Positions 38,608-48,781 of a DNA stretch of 64,000 bases are shown one piece after another. Below the pieces are notes generated by a model. It ran no database searches. It was given only the letters and a program-made list of their open reading frames with translations, and had not been told where the DNA came from. Source of the DNA: Anaerocolumna jejuensis DSM 15929. GTDB taxonomy: Bacteria; Bacillota; Clostridia; Lachnospirales; Lachnospiraceae. Position 1 is the first letter of the stretch. Every line of letters begins with the position of its first letter. The DNA is taken from assembly GCF_900142215.1 (NCBI RefSeq), contig NZ_FRAC01000012.1, positions 62,001 to 126,000 on the forward strand. The letters are read 5' to 3'. The position numbers and the translations under genes were made by a program.

Positions 38608-41250
38608 TTAGAAATTCTCCCAGTAGTTTTTACAGCTGTTACTGTCCATAACATACTTAAGAAAACGCAGGGCAGATTTCTTTAAATCAGAAAGGGTCAC
38701 GCGCCCTTCCTCATAGCCCTTTAGAACCTGCTTAATTACCGGAGGTCCTCCCGGCATGATGACATCGTTGCCGGCGGCAATGGCATCGGCACCGTCTACT
38801 ACAATGTCCATGTCACCCCAGTCAGTTACTACAATACCATCATAGCCCCATTCTTCTCTTAAGATACCTTCGCAAAGATCTCTGTTACCGGCTGCAAATA
38901 CTCCGTTTATTTTATTAAAGGAGGTCATAAGGGTTGACACCTTGCTGTTTTGAACGACCATTTCAAAAGGCTTTAAGTAAAGCTCTCTGGCGGCACGCTC
39001 CTCTACGATGGAGTCCAGGGCATCAAAGGAATTCTTGGTGCTTCCTCTGCGGTAGGTTTCCTGCTCATTCAGTGCAAAGTGCTTCGGACAGGTGGTAATG
39101 CCTTCCTCCTCCGCACCAAGGGTGATGGAAAGGCCGCAGAAGCCGGTGTGCCTTGGGTCCTCGGAATAATATTCAAAGTTACGTCCTCCCACAGGATTTC
39201 TTTGAAGGTTTATTCCCGGTGCCAGCCAGCTGTCTACATTTTGCATGGCTGCTTCTTTTGCACAGGCAGCTCCGAATTCTTTCAAGAGCTCTTTGCTAAA
39301 GGTGCAGGCCATGGAGATTCCCGTAGGCCAGGCAGTCATCTGGACTCCTGCGGGGCCGTCCTTATAAAAGACAGAAGGAATGCCGTATTGGGGGAGGGCA
39401 GGTGATATATAACCGGCAAAGCCTGTGGGGTGGGTGGAGACAGCAATATCCGTACCGTCCTCATATTGGATGGTAGAAGAGTATATGCCTCCCATACCTC
39501 CGAAGGGAAGTCCGGGGCCGTAACCATTCAGCAATACGGCCAGCTCTTCCACAGTCAGCTTGTCAACCAGCTCTTCCAGGGTAAGAAGACCGTCTCTGAC
39601 ATACTTTAAGGTGCCTGATTCCAGGGAAAGGGAAGTTGAGGTCCTGCTTTCATAGGAGGAGGTAGCCGTACAGGTTTCTTTAGAGTTATCTTTCTTAGTG
39701 GTATTAAAATCTATAGGAGTGGTATTAATATCTTTCTGATTGATATTAAAATCTTTCTTTTTGATATTAAAATCCTTCTGCTGTAAAGTCAGGAGACAGG
39801 GAGCCTTCTGTTTTTCCTCTTCCTCACCCTGATAGGAGTAGGAGACTGCTCCTTTGCTGCTTAAAAACGTAAGCTTGCTTTTATTGGCAGGGGAGATTGA
39901 CAGCCTGTTCGTAAGCTGGGCAGTTACAAGGGTTTCGGCAGCCTGAATCTTACCGATGACCTGTGTATTTCTGGAGGAGCTGCCGAGCCGGAGGAAATAC
40001 ATGCCCTCTTCAATGAGATAGGCAGCGTAGGCTTCATCATAGCTTGCCAGTTCCTTTAAGGGAAAGGTAAGTGTAAGCTCCTCGGTTTCACTCGGAGCCA
40101 GTTCCTTTGTCTTTGCATAGGCGAGCAGCTCCTGATAAGGCTTTTCCAGGTGAAGGGAAGGGGCGCTGACGTAGAGCTGTACAACCTCTTTTCCGGAATA
40201 TAAGCGGCTTTTATTTGTGACCTTTACCTTTATCAGAAGGTTTTCTCCTTCTTGAATGGCACCGGTATTCTCTATGTGAAAATTGGCATAGGATAAGCCG
40301 AAACCAAAGGGATACATAACCGGTATGTTAAAGGTGTCAAAGTAACGGTAGCCTACATAGATACCCTCTTTGTACAGGGCAGCCGGACTTTTGGCAAAGC
40401 CTGTACTGTGGTTATCCGCGGAGGATAATCCAAAATCCTCATAGGTCAGGATAGTCTCCGGCTCGTCCTTATTGGTAAAGAAGAGGTTAGAGGAGGGGTA
40501 ATCCTCATAGGAATAAGCAATAGTGGAGGGAAGCTTGCCGCTGGGGGTGGTCCTTCCGGTAACCACATCTGCAAGTGCGGCAGCTCCCTGTTCTCCTGCG
40601 GTACCAAGGAACAGGATAGCATGTACGGAAGGGTAGGATTGTGCAAGGCTTAAATCAATAAAGCCATTTACATTTAATACCAATACCACCTGGCTAAAGT
40701 GTGAGGCAACCTTATGAAGCAGTTCCTTTTCGGATTCCGTAAGGTAATAATCCTCTTTCACACGGCGGTCGCATTCCTCACCGCCGGAGCCGCGGCCGAG
40801 AATCAGAAAGGCAGTGCGGGAGGAGGGGATGGCTGCGATCAACTCTTCGGGAACGGGAAATTCCACGGCAGGAGCCCGGTATTTTCCAAAGATTTCATAA
40901 ATCAGGCCGCTGTTTAGAAGCTCGGTAAATTTAGCACGTTCTTCCTCCGGGTCAGGAGCATTCTGGCGCTCCCGGTCCAGGGAATTCCGGTAAAAGGTTT
41001 CAAGCTTTTCTTCCAATAAAAGGCCGGCTTTGCTAAATTCTTCAGCTATAATAGTTGTTTCGTCAGAAGAGGTAGCACCGGAGCCGCTTCCTCCGATAAG
41101 AGTATCGAGCTGTGCACGTCCAAAGACGGCAATTGGGGCAGCTTTTGCCAGGGGGAGAAGGGAGTTATCATTTTTAAGCAGTACGATTCCTTCAGCAGCC
41201 AGCTTTTTTGCCAGAAGCAGCCTGTCTTCTCTCAATTCATAGGTATTCAT
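38608..41250 (-). CDS. GH3 beta-glucosidase with reversed domain order
   Basis: An 880-residue cytoplasmic GH3 enzyme with no signal peptide. The usual C-terminal alpha/beta sandwich and fibronectin-like domain come first (LAAEGIVLLKNDNSLLPL at 17-34; YPFGFGLSYANF near 320), and the TIM barrel comes last (DGPAGVQM, NLQRNPVGGRNFEYYSEDP). The nucleophile is D810 in VVTDWGD. This circularly permuted order is known in some rumen and clostridial beta-glucosidases. A polar linker with repeated KDFNI/KDINTT units (about 487-515) joins the halves. It follows the GH94 gene by 28 bases and probably hydrolyses sophorose or other short beta-glucosides left by the phosphorylase. Confidence 0.9.
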   Translation of the reverse strand: MNTYELREDRLLLAKKLAAEGIVLLKNDNSLLPLAKAAPIAVFGRAQLDTLIGGSGSGATSSDETTIIAEEFSKAGLLLEEKLETFYRNSLDRERQNAPDPEEERAKFTELLNSGLIYEIFGKYRAPAVEFPVPEELIAAIPSSRTAFLILGRGSGGEECDRRVKEDYYLTESEKELLHKVASHFSQVVLVLNVNGFIDLSLAQSYPSVHAILFLGTAGEQGAAALADVVTGRTTPSGKLPSTIAYSYEDYPSSNLFFTNKDEPETILTYEDFGLSSADNHSTGFAKSPAALYKEGIYVGYRYFDTFNIPVMYPFGFGLSYANFHIENTGAIQEGENLLIKVKVTNKSRLYSGKEVVQLYVSAPSLHLEKPYQELLAYAKTKELAPSETEELTLTFPLKELASYDEAYAAYLIEEGMYFLRLGSSSRNTQVIGKIQAAETLVTAQLTNRLSISPANKSKLTFLSSKGAVSYSYQGEEEEKQKAPCLLTLQQKDFNIKKKDFNINQKDINTTPIDFNTTKKDNSKETCTATSSYESRTSTSLSLESGTLKYVRDGLLTLEELVDKLTVEELAVLLNGYGPGLPFGGMGGIYSSTIQYEDGTDIAVSTHPTGFAGYISPALPQYGIPSVFYKDGPAGVQMTAWPTGISMACTFSKELLKEFGAACAKEAAMQNVDSWLAPGINLQRNPVGGRNFEYYSEDPRHTGFCGLSITLGAEEEGITTCPKHFALNEQETYRRGSTKNSFDALDSIVEERAARELYLKPFEMVVQNSKVSTLMTSFNKINGVFAAGNRDLCEGILREEWGYDGIVVTDWGDMDIVVDGADAIAAGNDVIMPGGPPVIKQVLKGYEEGRVTLSDLKKSALRFLKYVMDSNSCKNYWENF

Positions 41251-41278
41251 AAGCAGTTCCTTTCTTGTAAAGCCTCAT

Positions 41279-44200
41279 TTATGGAAGCTTTACAAAAATA
41301 TCAATTTGGTTGGATGCGTTCTCCAGAACTTTTCGGTCTATTTTTAATCCGCCTTCACGGTAAGGATTGGACAGAACCTCACCGGTAACGGGAGTACCGC
41401 CGATGCTCACAGTAATTCTGCTCTGTAGGTTCTGGTATTCCTTTTCATTGGAGGACTTTACCATACGATAGCAGAAGGTTACTTCCTTTTCAAAGCAGGT
41501 ATAGGTGAGCTTAAGTCCGTCAAGACTATCCGAAAGCACAGGGTCAAGCACAAGGGAATCGGGCAAAAAGCGGATGCCTAAAATATTGGATACCAGCTGG
41601 TTCAAATAGATTCCGGGGCCGCTGGAATACAGTCTCCAGCCTGCTTTTACAGGAATGCTTCCACTTTTAAGCTTATCAAAGTTCTCTGCAAAATCATAGC
41701 GGTCCATAAACATTCCGTCAGAGCTGCTGAAGTACATATTGCTCTGCCTTAAGCAGGCAGTAGGCACGGAAGCTTGTATCTGGATGGGATTAATGGTAAA
41801 CAGGCTGTCCCAGGCGGTGTTGCCGTCACCGATTTTTGCGCAGGCTTCCAGATAACGGATATGGGCATGAGTATATAAAAGGCTGATTTCTCTTCCGACA
41901 TTGGCCGCCTGTTCAGCTCTTTTAAAGAGCTTGCTTACGCCTCCGCTGTAACGGGCAGGGCGGCTCATAAGATGAACGCCATCAGGGAATTTCAACTGCT
42001 TCTTAATTGTCTGCATGTTGGTCTGTGCCTGGTCCGGGGAGACCAGTTCCGCTATAATGCTGCGGGTCATGGGAAGAAGGCGGTATTTAATTCCGGTTTC
42101 GGTATCAAGAGGGTGGAGCATGTATTTTATATCCCTGTTATCATACAGCACAAAGCCCGGTATGATGTCATCCTTTATCAGCAGGGATTCAAAATCGGCA
42201 GCGATTTTTTCGGACCTTTCCGTGAGCTTCTTTGCAAATTCCTCATCAATATCCTTCAGTGCGGCACCAAGGCGTTTTAGGGTCTGGAAAGCAAGGGCTA
42301 CTGTCCAGGAGCTTACAAGATGCTCACGAAGAATGGGGTCGACCGGCTGCAGGGTATCATCCCAGTCTCCGCCGGCATAGGTAATCAAGCCGGTATCTCC
42401 GATAAAACGCTCCAGTATTGCTTCAAAGGCACGTTTTATATGAAGGAGAAGGGAAGCCTTTTGGCCTTTTTCATCGGAATAAGGAATTTCCTTCTGAAGC
42501 AATGCATAATCGCCGGAAGCCTCCAGATAATCACCAATGCACTTAAGTGGCCAGAATACTACATCGCCGTGGCACTCACCGGCATCCATTGTATAGCGGT
42601 CAAACATAAACCACTGAGGCCATTCTCCGGTAGAATGGGACTGGTGGGAGAAGATATTTAAGATTATCCTGCCTGCCAGCTCATAGTTCTGGGTCATCAG
42701 GAAATATTCCATCGGTCCCTGGCATACATCCCTGGTTCCCCAGGCTGCACCTCCGGGCTGTTCCAGTCCGTGGGGAGAGGAGAAATGAATCATGGCATTA
42801 TGGGTGTACCACCAGGAAGTCTGATTCAGAATCTCAATGCGGGCGTTTAATTCTTCCTTATCCGTTTGAAGCTGGAAATCTCTGTTCAACTGCTTGTAAT
42901 ACTGATTAGCAGCGGCTTTTTCTTCCTCGAAATCCAGGGAAGGCGGGACTTCTGCCTGGCCGGCTGTGAAAGAACCCCTGATAATACATTTAAAACTTCC
43001 GGTTTCCTTTATTTTAATCGTTAAGAAGCTATCATCCCTTGAAAGGCCGTCTTCGAAGAAAATCCGGTCATCACCGGCCTGCCATTGAGCTCCGGTAAAG
43101 AGCATATCAAAATGGAGGTCGGGGTATTCTGTTGAAATATCCGCAAAACGTAAGCCGCCAGGAATTTCAGTATAGGTCAAATCCTTTGCGTGTTCGTTCT
43201 CCCCAAGTACCAGCTGGTTCGTCAGAATAAAGTCATATTGCTTCGCCTTAAGACTGGTAACCTCTAAAACTGCAAAAGGCTTGTGAGCGGCAGTATAGGA
43301 GGTGATGCTTAAAAGGTCATCCTCGATGACATAATACCATCTTGCATAATTCATGCCCATCTCAAAAAGTGCTGGCAGTGTAAGCAGGCGGTAGGTGCCC
43401 TGAAGCTTTACATACAGATGCTGGCCGCAGTTTTTCTGAATATTTATAAGGCCTCTCGGTGTGGACAGGAGCTTGTGGAAAGAAGTATTTCCAAGAACTG
43501 TCTGACCGTTGAATAAGCCATACATATAGGCTGTACTTGACATGACACCTTGGTCTTGCTCTTCCTGCTCCTTTGCCGCATCGCCCTGCAGGGTATCCGG
43601 GCAGGTGATGAAAATGGTGCCGTGGGGGCGCTCCGTACGAAGCTCCTTTTCCTTTGTTACAATGTGACTGTGGTCCTTTGTAAAGAAGGAGAGAAGAGTA
43701 TCCTTTTCATATTCCTCCAAAGTACGGGAGGGAAACAGGGAAAAAATCTTTTCATTGGACAGAGAAGGGGAAGAATAAGGAGCTCCGAACTCTGCCTTAA
43801 GGGTAACTGCAGGGCAGGTTACATACGTTTCTTTTTTCAGGGAATTATAGGCGGCATTTATTTCCTCATCAAACTCAAGGGTACTAATTGCTTCCGGATG
43901 ATCTTCCTTTGCAAGTCCGTAAAAGAATACTTTTTTAAGGGAATCCAGCTTGAATTTCTCTGTCTGAAGAGCAGTATAGGAAAATTCAAACTGATAGTTC
44001 ACATCCGGTAAGTCTTCCGTAAGGGCTGCAGGAATATCCGTATCCTTATAGGAAGTCTTAAAAAACTGCATGCCGTCTGTGGAATAATGAATGATCTTAC
44101 TGCCGATGCCGCCCTGTCTCAGATAAGGAAAGACACCGCCCTGGTCCTGATTCTGCCTGGAGCAAAGGGTATAGCCATTCTCTGTCTCAAATACACTGTG

Positions 44201-44632
44201 TCCCAGATACTGTGCTGCATATAGTTCATTGGTAAGCACGCCTCCCTGGGAAGCCACACCAATGTCCTGACCATAGAGCAAATCTACGGTTTCGCCATTA
44301 CCAGCCAGTGCAACCTCCCAGAACCATATTCCCTCTATGGCATAAAAAATTACTTCATAGGAAATATTCTCGATTTTTCCGGTATAAAGAAGAGAATTAT
44401 CACTTTTCTTTAAGACTGAATGGGAACGGATTCCTAAAAGAGGATGTGCGATGATAGAATTCTCTTTATATATTCTAAGATATATGTTATTGGGAGAGCC
44501 ATCTTTTGAATTTCCGCAGAATTCATTTAACATAATGCCGTTATGGTTAAATTCAAAAATATCACCTGTGGGCAGAAAGCGGTAGCTTGTTTTGCCCGGC
44601 TTAAATTCAATTAAGTTATCTAATAAGTTCAT
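41279..44632 (-). CDS. GH94 1,2-beta-oligoglucan phosphorylase (SOGP type)
   Basis: An 1117-residue cytoplasmic phosphorylase that would split 1,2-beta-glucooligosaccharides with phosphate to alpha-glucose 1-phosphate, saving ATP. Its length matches SOGP (about 1,110), not cellobiose (about 810) or cellodextrin (about 1,000) phosphorylases. Motifs shared with Listeria SOGP as I recall it include PHGLEQ-GGAAWGTRDV, GEWPQWFMFDRYT, GGDWDDTLQP (756-765, containing the catalytic Asp), FKRAEQAANVGRE, ALRQSN-YFSSSD and YSSGPGIYL-QL. The ATG at 44632 has AAAGGA upstream; the earlier in-frame ATG at 44668 does not. It is the first gene of the leftward arm, driven by a consensus promoter with a LacI-type operator. 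Confidence 0.85.
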   Translation of the reverse strand: MNLLDNLIEFKPGKTSYRFLPTGDIFEFNHNGIMLNEFCGNSKDGSPNNIYLRIYKENSIIAHPLLGIRSHSVLKKSDNSLLYTGKIENISYEVIFYAIEGIWFWEVALAGNGETVDLLYGQDIGVASQGGVLTNELYAAQYLGHSVFETENGYTLCSRQNQDQGGVFPYLRQGGIGSKIIHYSTDGMQFFKTSYKDTDIPAALTEDLPDVNYQFEFSYTALQTEKFKLDSLKKVFFYGLAKEDHPEAISTLEFDEEINAAYNSLKKETYVTCPAVTLKAEFGAPYSSPSLSNEKIFSLFPSRTLEEYEKDTLLSFFTKDHSHIVTKEKELRTERPHGTIFITCPDTLQGDAAKEQEEQDQGVMSSTAYMYGLFNGQTVLGNTSFHKLLSTPRGLINIQKNCGQHLYVKLQGTYRLLTLPALFEMGMNYARWYYVIEDDLLSITSYTAAHKPFAVLEVTSLKAKQYDFILTNQLVLGENEHAKDLTYTEIPGGLRFADISTEYPDLHFDMLFTGAQWQAGDDRIFFEDGLSRDDSFLTIKIKETGSFKCIIRGSFTAGQAEVPPSLDFEEEKAAANQYYKQLNRDFQLQTDKEELNARIEILNQTSWWYTHNAMIHFSSPHGLEQPGGAAWGTRDVCQGPMEYFLMTQNYELAGRIILNIFSHQSHSTGEWPQWFMFDRYTMDAGECHGDVVFWPLKCIGDYLEASGDYALLQKEIPYSDEKGQKASLLLHIKRAFEAILERFIGDTGLITYAGGDWDDTLQPVDPILREHLVSSWTVALAFQTLKRLGAALKDIDEEFAKKLTERSEKIAADFESLLIKDDIIPGFVLYDNRDIKYMLHPLDTETGIKYRLLPMTRSIIAELVSPDQAQTNMQTIKKQLKFPDGVHLMSRPARYSGGVSKLFKRAEQAANVGREISLLYTHAHIRYLEACAKIGDGNTAWDSLFTINPIQIQASVPTACLRQSNMYFSSSDGMFMDRYDFAENFDKLKSGSIPVKAGWRLYSSGPGIYLNQLVSNILGIRFLPDSLVLDPVLSDSLDGLKLTYTCFEKEVTFCYRMVKSSNEKEYQNLQSRITVSIGGTPVTGEVLSNPYREGGLKIDRKVLENASNQIDIFVKLP

Positions 44633-44694
44633 AACACGGAGTCCTTTCTTTAAAGATGATAAATTCATCAGTTATGAAAATGAAAAACTAAAAC

Positions 44695-44758
44695 TGAAAA
44701 CGTTACCACTTTTGTAGATTATTGAAAACATTATATCCTTGCTTTGCGAAAATGTCAA
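44695..44758 (-). promoter_or_regulatory. Leftward promoter with LacI/cre-type operator
   Basis: On the minus strand, TTGACA (44753-44758), a 17-bp spacer and TATAAT (44730-44735) are a perfect consensus. TGAAAACGTTACCA (44695-44708), just downstream of the start, fits the cre/LacI-family operator pattern, so either CcpA or the local LacI protein may use it. Confidence 0.88.
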
Positions 44759-44896
44759 TGAAAAGAACGGGCTTTTGAAATTTCTTTTGTCTAAAATTTC
44801 AGACATTATAAGGAAAGAATACAACAATTGCAGAATAACTGATATCTTTTTTGAAAATTTTCAATAAAAAATTATGATAAAAATATAAAAAACCAT

Positions 44897-44969
44897 TTGA
44901 CAAAACCTCCAGAGGATTATATAATCTACACATAAATCACAATTTAATTCAAAAATGGAAACGATACCA
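44897..44969 (+). promoter_or_regulatory. Rightward promoter with LacI-type operator
   Basis: TTGACA (44897-44902), a 17-bp spacer and TATAAT (44920-44925) are a perfect consensus. TGGAAACGATACCA (44956-44969) downstream differs by two bases from the site on the other arm, giving a shared pattern TGRAAACGWTACCA for one regulator. The rest of 44633-45063 is AT-rich leader. Confidence 0.88.
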
Positions 44970-45063
44970 TGAAAGAAAGATACAAATGATCGTGTTTTTT
45001 AATTGGATTTATTGGGTAGAATAGTAAGTATATCTAAAAAATGAGCTGAAGGGTGGATTTTAT

Positions 45064-45999
45064 ATGGGAAAATTAACAATCCATTTTAAGAACTTTTTTC
45101 ACGAAGTAAAACGTAAACGTGTGTTGTTCTTAATGATTTTACCGGTTGTAGTTTACTTTATCGTCTTTGCCTACATACCGATGCCGGGAGCGTATATCGC
45201 CTTCGTAGATTATAGCATTGGTAAGGGAATATTCGGCAGTCCTTTTGTAGGTCTAAAGAATTTTGAGTTTCTGGCAAAAACAGGTGACTTGTGGAGGATA
45301 ACAAAGAATACGCTTCTTTACAATTTTGCCTTCCTGGTTTTGTGCAATTTGTTTCAAGTGGCATTTGCCATTATGCTTTCCGAACTGGGCAGTAAATGGT
45401 TCAAAAAAATATCCCAGTCCGTTATATTATTACCGTATTTCATATCAATGGTTATCGTAGGATTTTTTGCCTATAACTTCTTTAATTATGACCATGGCTT
45501 TGTTAATACATTATTCTCAAATTTGGGACTTCCCAAACATGATTTTTATTCCGATCAGGGAATATGGAAATATATTATTGTATTTTTCAAGGTATGGAGC
45601 CAAACCGGTTACGGTATGATCATTTATCTTGCGACCATTACCGGTATCAGTCAGGATATCTATGAGGCTGCAGCCCTTGACGGAGCATCGCCTACACAGA
45701 AGATAAGATACCTGACAGTGCCGTTATTAAAGCCTACTGTTATATTGCTTTTCCTCTTTGGTCTCGGCGGAATCTTAAAGGGTTCCTTTGATTTGTTCTA
45801 CAACCTTATTGGAACAAACTCAGTATTATTCAAGCAGACGGATATTATTGATACGTTCGTATTCCGAAGCCTTGTGGGGCAGTTTAATTTCTCCCAGGGT
45901 GCCGCCGTTGGTTTTTACCAGTCGATTTTTGGATTGATACTCGTGTTGTTGGTAAATACTGTAGTTAAAAAGATAGAGCCGGACAGCGCATTGTTTTAG
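45064..45999 (+). CDS. ABC transporter permease, LplB type (CUT1)
   Basis: A 311-residue inner-membrane permease with six TM helices and the EAA loop ISQDIYEAAALDGASPTQKIRYLTVPLLKP (about 200-230), which docks the ATPase. The MILPVVVYFIVFAYIPMPGAYIAFVDY N-terminus is typical of the LplB group used for oligosaccharides in clostridia and bacilli. It pairs with the permease 10 bases downstream and the binding protein after that. No ATPase gene is in the locus, so a shared MsmX-type ATPase encoded elsewhere is expected. The substrate is inferred as 1,2-beta-glucooligosaccharides from the divergent phosphorylase. Confidence 0.92.
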   Translation: MGKLTIHFKNFFHEVKRKRVLFLMILPVVVYFIVFAYIPMPGAYIAFVDYSIGKGIFGSPFVGLKNFEFLAKTGDLWRITKNTLLYNFAFLVLCNLFQVAFAIMLSELGSKWFKKISQSVILLPYFISMVIVGFFAYNFFNYDHGFVNTLFSNLGLPKHDFYSDQGIWKYIIVFFKVWSQTGYGMIIYLATITGISQDIYEAAALDGASPTQKIRYLTVPLLKPTVILLFLFGLGGILKGSFDLFYNLIGTNSVLFKQTDIIDTFVFRSLVGQFNFSQGAAVGFYQSIFGLILVLLVNTVVKKIEPDSALF

Positions 46000-46009
46000 G
46001 AGGGGTCAA

Positions 46010-46921
46010 ATGAGTAATTCTAAAAAGATAAAAAATAAAAAAATAATCGGCAGAGAAGAAAAGGTAATGAAGTCCATCTTCTATGCACTGATAACAATTT
46101 TTGCATTAATATGCCTGTTTCCCTTTCTTTTGCTGATATCCTCATCCTTTATGAATGAGAAGGAAATCCTGACAGAAGGTTATAAATTAATACCAAGTCA
46201 GATCAGCTTTAGTGCATACAAATTTTTGGGAAGCAATATGACAAAGCTTGCAAATGCATATAAGACCACCATAACGATTGCAGTGGGAGGAACCCTGCTT
46301 GGTTTATTCCTGATGTCAATGGGCGGTTATGTATTATGCAGAAATGATTTTAAATTCCGTAACCAGATTTCATTCTTTATTTACTTTACAACCTTGTTCA
46401 GCGGCGGATTGATACCAAGCTACATCTTAATGGTAAATGGCCTCGGTTTAAAAGACAGCCTTTGGGCTTTGATATTACCGGGACTTATGAGCCCCTGGTC
46501 CATTTTCCTTATGAGGAATTTCATGAAATCCATACCGGATTCCTTATATGAATCAGCTGCCATTGACGGTGCCGGTGATTTCAGGATTTACTGGAAGATA
46601 TTTATGCCTTTGTCAAAGCCCTCTCTGGCGACCATCGGCTTATTCCTGACCCTTGGCTACTGGAATGAATGGTATAATGCCATGCTTTATATACAATCCA
46701 CAAATAAATATCCCCTCCAATTCTTTTTGCAGAAGATAGTTACCCAGGCTAATGTTCAGCTGCTGGTTCAACAGGGGTTAAGTATCAATACCGCAGACCT
46801 GCCTTCAGAGTCCATAAAAATGGCAACGGCAGTAGCGGCAATCGGTCCTATTATTTTAGTTTATCCATTTGTGCAGAAGTATTTTGTAAGTGGTTTAACA
46901 ATTGGGGCTGTAAAGGGTTAA
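46010..46921 (+). CDS. ABC transporter permease, YtcP/MalG type (CUT1)
   Basis: A 303-residue permease with six TM helices, the second of the pair. The EAA loop is PDSLYESAAIDGAGDFRIYWKIFMPLSKP (about 175-205). AGGAGG lies six bases before the ATG. The gap to the previous gene is 10 bases, so translation is probably coupled. A small hairpin (GCTGTTTAACAGC, 46944-46956) in the 71-bp gap after it may help set a higher level for the binding protein, as is common in such operons. Confidence 0.92.
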   Translation: MSNSKKIKNKKIIGREEKVMKSIFYALITIFALICLFPFLLLISSSFMNEKEILTEGYKLIPSQISFSAYKFLGSNMTKLANAYKTTITIAVGGTLLGLFLMSMGGYVLCRNDFKFRNQISFFIYFTTLFSGGLIPSYILMVNGLGLKDSLWALILPGLMSPWSIFLMRNFMKSIPDSLYESAAIDGAGDFRIYWKIFMPLSKPSLATIGLFLTLGYWNEWYNAMLYIQSTNKYPLQFFLQKIVTQANVQLLVQQGLSINTADLPSESIKMATAVAAIGPIILVYPFVQKYFVSGLTIGAVKG

Positions 46922-46992
46922 TTCTTATTAATAGTGGTAATATGCTGTTTAACAGCTTATTATAAATTTTTATAATATGAAGGAGGAATAAC

Positions 46993-48546
46993 ATGAAGAA
47001 AATTATCGCATTGTTATTAGTGGTAGTTTTGTCAGTCGGAATGCTTGCCGGGTGTGGTAAGAGCAATAGCGGGAACAATTCCGGAACAACAAAAAATGAT
47101 GGGGCAGGAACAACAAATAACGGAACAGATGATTCCAAGGAAGTAAATCTGGTTCTTTACTTATGGGGCGGCGAAGGTGTTGCCAATAAGGATATACTTG
47201 CCAAGCTCAATGAGAAATTAAAAGCAAGTATTAATACTACGATTGAAGTGAAGTATATTGACTGGGGCGATATCGCAACAAAATATCCCTTATTATGGTC
47301 ATCAGGTGAGCAGTTCGATATGGCTTATGTATCTTCTACTGCAAATGTACCTTATTCTACACTTGTTAAACAGGATGCACTCTACGACATCACAGATCTG
47401 ATTGATAAAGATGCTCCTGCTCTTAAAACAGAGCTGGCAGATAAGTGGAATAATGTTAAGGTTGACGGAAAAATCTATGCTGTACCTAACAACTATTCTG
47501 AATATACAGCATACGGCTTTGTATCCCGTAAAGATTTAATGGATAAGTACAAGGTGCCCACTATCGGTTCCATTGCAGACATGGAGAAATACATGGATGC
47601 AGCAGTTGCTGATGGTAAGGTTCCTTTAAACGGAAGTGTTAACCTGGCAAACGATCTTTACAGAATGCTTATTGCAACCACAGGCGGATGGCTTAATGCA
47701 CCTGGTATTCCTTCCAGTGAATTATACTTAGCAGCTGATAAGAGCGATACCAGCAAGATTTTTGCACCGGCATTTACAGACGAATTTGAAGCATTTGCTG
47801 TAAAGATGAATGAATGGGCTAAAAAAGGTTACTGGTCAAAGGATATTTTATCTTCTTCCCAGGATGATAAGGATAATTTCTACAATGATCTGTCTGCAGC
47901 TTATATCAGCCATCAGCCGGACTGGACAGGTAACTATGGTAATCAGGTACTGAAATTACCCGGTGTTGAAACAGAATTCTATAGCTTCCCTGAAGCAAAC
48001 GGAAAGATTGTAAAAGCTACCGGTGTCGGTGCTGCTACCGGAATCAGCAAGAATTCCAAATATCCGGACAGATGCTTAAAGGTAATTGAGAAATTAATGA
48101 CAGACAAAGAATGCTACAATTTATTCCAGTATGGTATTGAAGGCAGAGAATATGAAGTAAAAGACGGTAAGATCACACAGCCTGCTTCTTATGATGCTAC
48201 AAAGGATGGCGGCGGATTTGCTGCATGGGCATTCCGTACAGATGCTTTAAATATTCCTCAGGCAACAGAAGATCCTCGCCGTTATACTTTAAATGAAGCT
48301 TGGTCCAAAGTAGCCATTGATGATCCTTTCATTGGATTCAACTTCGACACTGCAAAGGTTAATACCGAATTATCTGCTATTGCCAATGTAGATGCACAGC
48401 TTGGTATCCAGATACTCTTAGGTAAGACCTCACAGGATCCGAAGGCAGCAGTTGCAGATTACAGGAAACAGTTAAAGGCAGCAGGAATTGACAATGTGTT
48501 AAAGGAATTAAATGACCAATGGGCAGCCTACAACGCTTCTAAATAA
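46993..48546 (+). CDS. ABC transporter solute-binding lipoprotein (family 1)
   Basis: A 517-residue extracellular sugar-binding protein. The signal peptide has the lipobox LAGC with acylated C21, then a Ser/Gly/Asn/Thr-rich tether (about 24-48) and a two-lobe binding domain starting KEVNLVLYLWGGEG. The length and permease partners match the LipO/YtcQ group that takes oligosaccharides. In Listeria the equivalent gene beside SOGP binds sophorooligosaccharides, which is the inferred substrate here. AAGGAGG precedes the ATG. Binding-site residues cannot be assigned by eye. Confidence 0.9.
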   Translation: MKKIIALLLVVVLSVGMLAGCGKSNSGNNSGTTKNDGAGTTNNGTDDSKEVNLVLYLWGGEGVANKDILAKLNEKLKASINTTIEVKYIDWGDIATKYPLLWSSGEQFDMAYVSSTANVPYSTLVKQDALYDITDLIDKDAPALKTELADKWNNVKVDGKIYAVPNNYSEYTAYGFVSRKDLMDKYKVPTIGSIADMEKYMDAAVADGKVPLNGSVNLANDLYRMLIATTGGWLNAPGIPSSELYLAADKSDTSKIFAPAFTDEFEAFAVKMNEWAKKGYWSKDILSSSQDDKDNFYNDLSAAYISHQPDWTGNYGNQVLKLPGVETEFYSFPEANGKIVKATGVGAATGISKNSKYPDRCLKVIEKLMTDKECYNLFQYGIEGREYEVKDGKITQPASYDATKDGGGFAAWAFRTDALNIPQATEDPRRYTLNEAWSKVAIDDPFIGFNFDTAKVNTELSAIANVDAQLGIQILLGKTSQDPKAAVADYRKQLKAAGIDNVLKELNDQWAAYNASK

Positions 48547-48581
48547 TGGTTTAAAATGTTCTGATAAAATATAAATAAATA

Positions 48582-48650
48582 AGGAAAATGGCAGGGATGC
48601 ATAATCTTACCAGTGAAAGCTGAGAGAGGAATAGTTCCTGCCAATTTCCT
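48582..48650 (+). terminator. Hairpin after the binding-protein gene
   Basis: AGGAAAATGGCAGG (48582-48595) pairs with CCTGCCAATTTCCT (48637-48650) with one mismatch and a 41-nt loop. There is no T run; it may be a 3' stabiliser or a weak terminator separating the importer genes from the LacI gene. Confidence 0.5.
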
Positions 48651-48781
48651 GTTACAGAGAAAAATTCCGCCTGTTTTGTTGGTGCAAAGCCGGATGATTT
48701 GTAGTATAATTATAAATTAAGTATAAAACAGGAAAATGTACTTTAAGGATATAGAAAAATAATTAGTATAGGATGAGGAAT

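Noticed and set aside
44695..44708. A certain CcpA (cre) site
   Set aside because: It fits the cre pattern, but the partner site at 44956-44969 does not fully, while both fit one local LacI-type pattern; the regulator cannot be decided from sequence, so it is listed only as LacI/cre-type.
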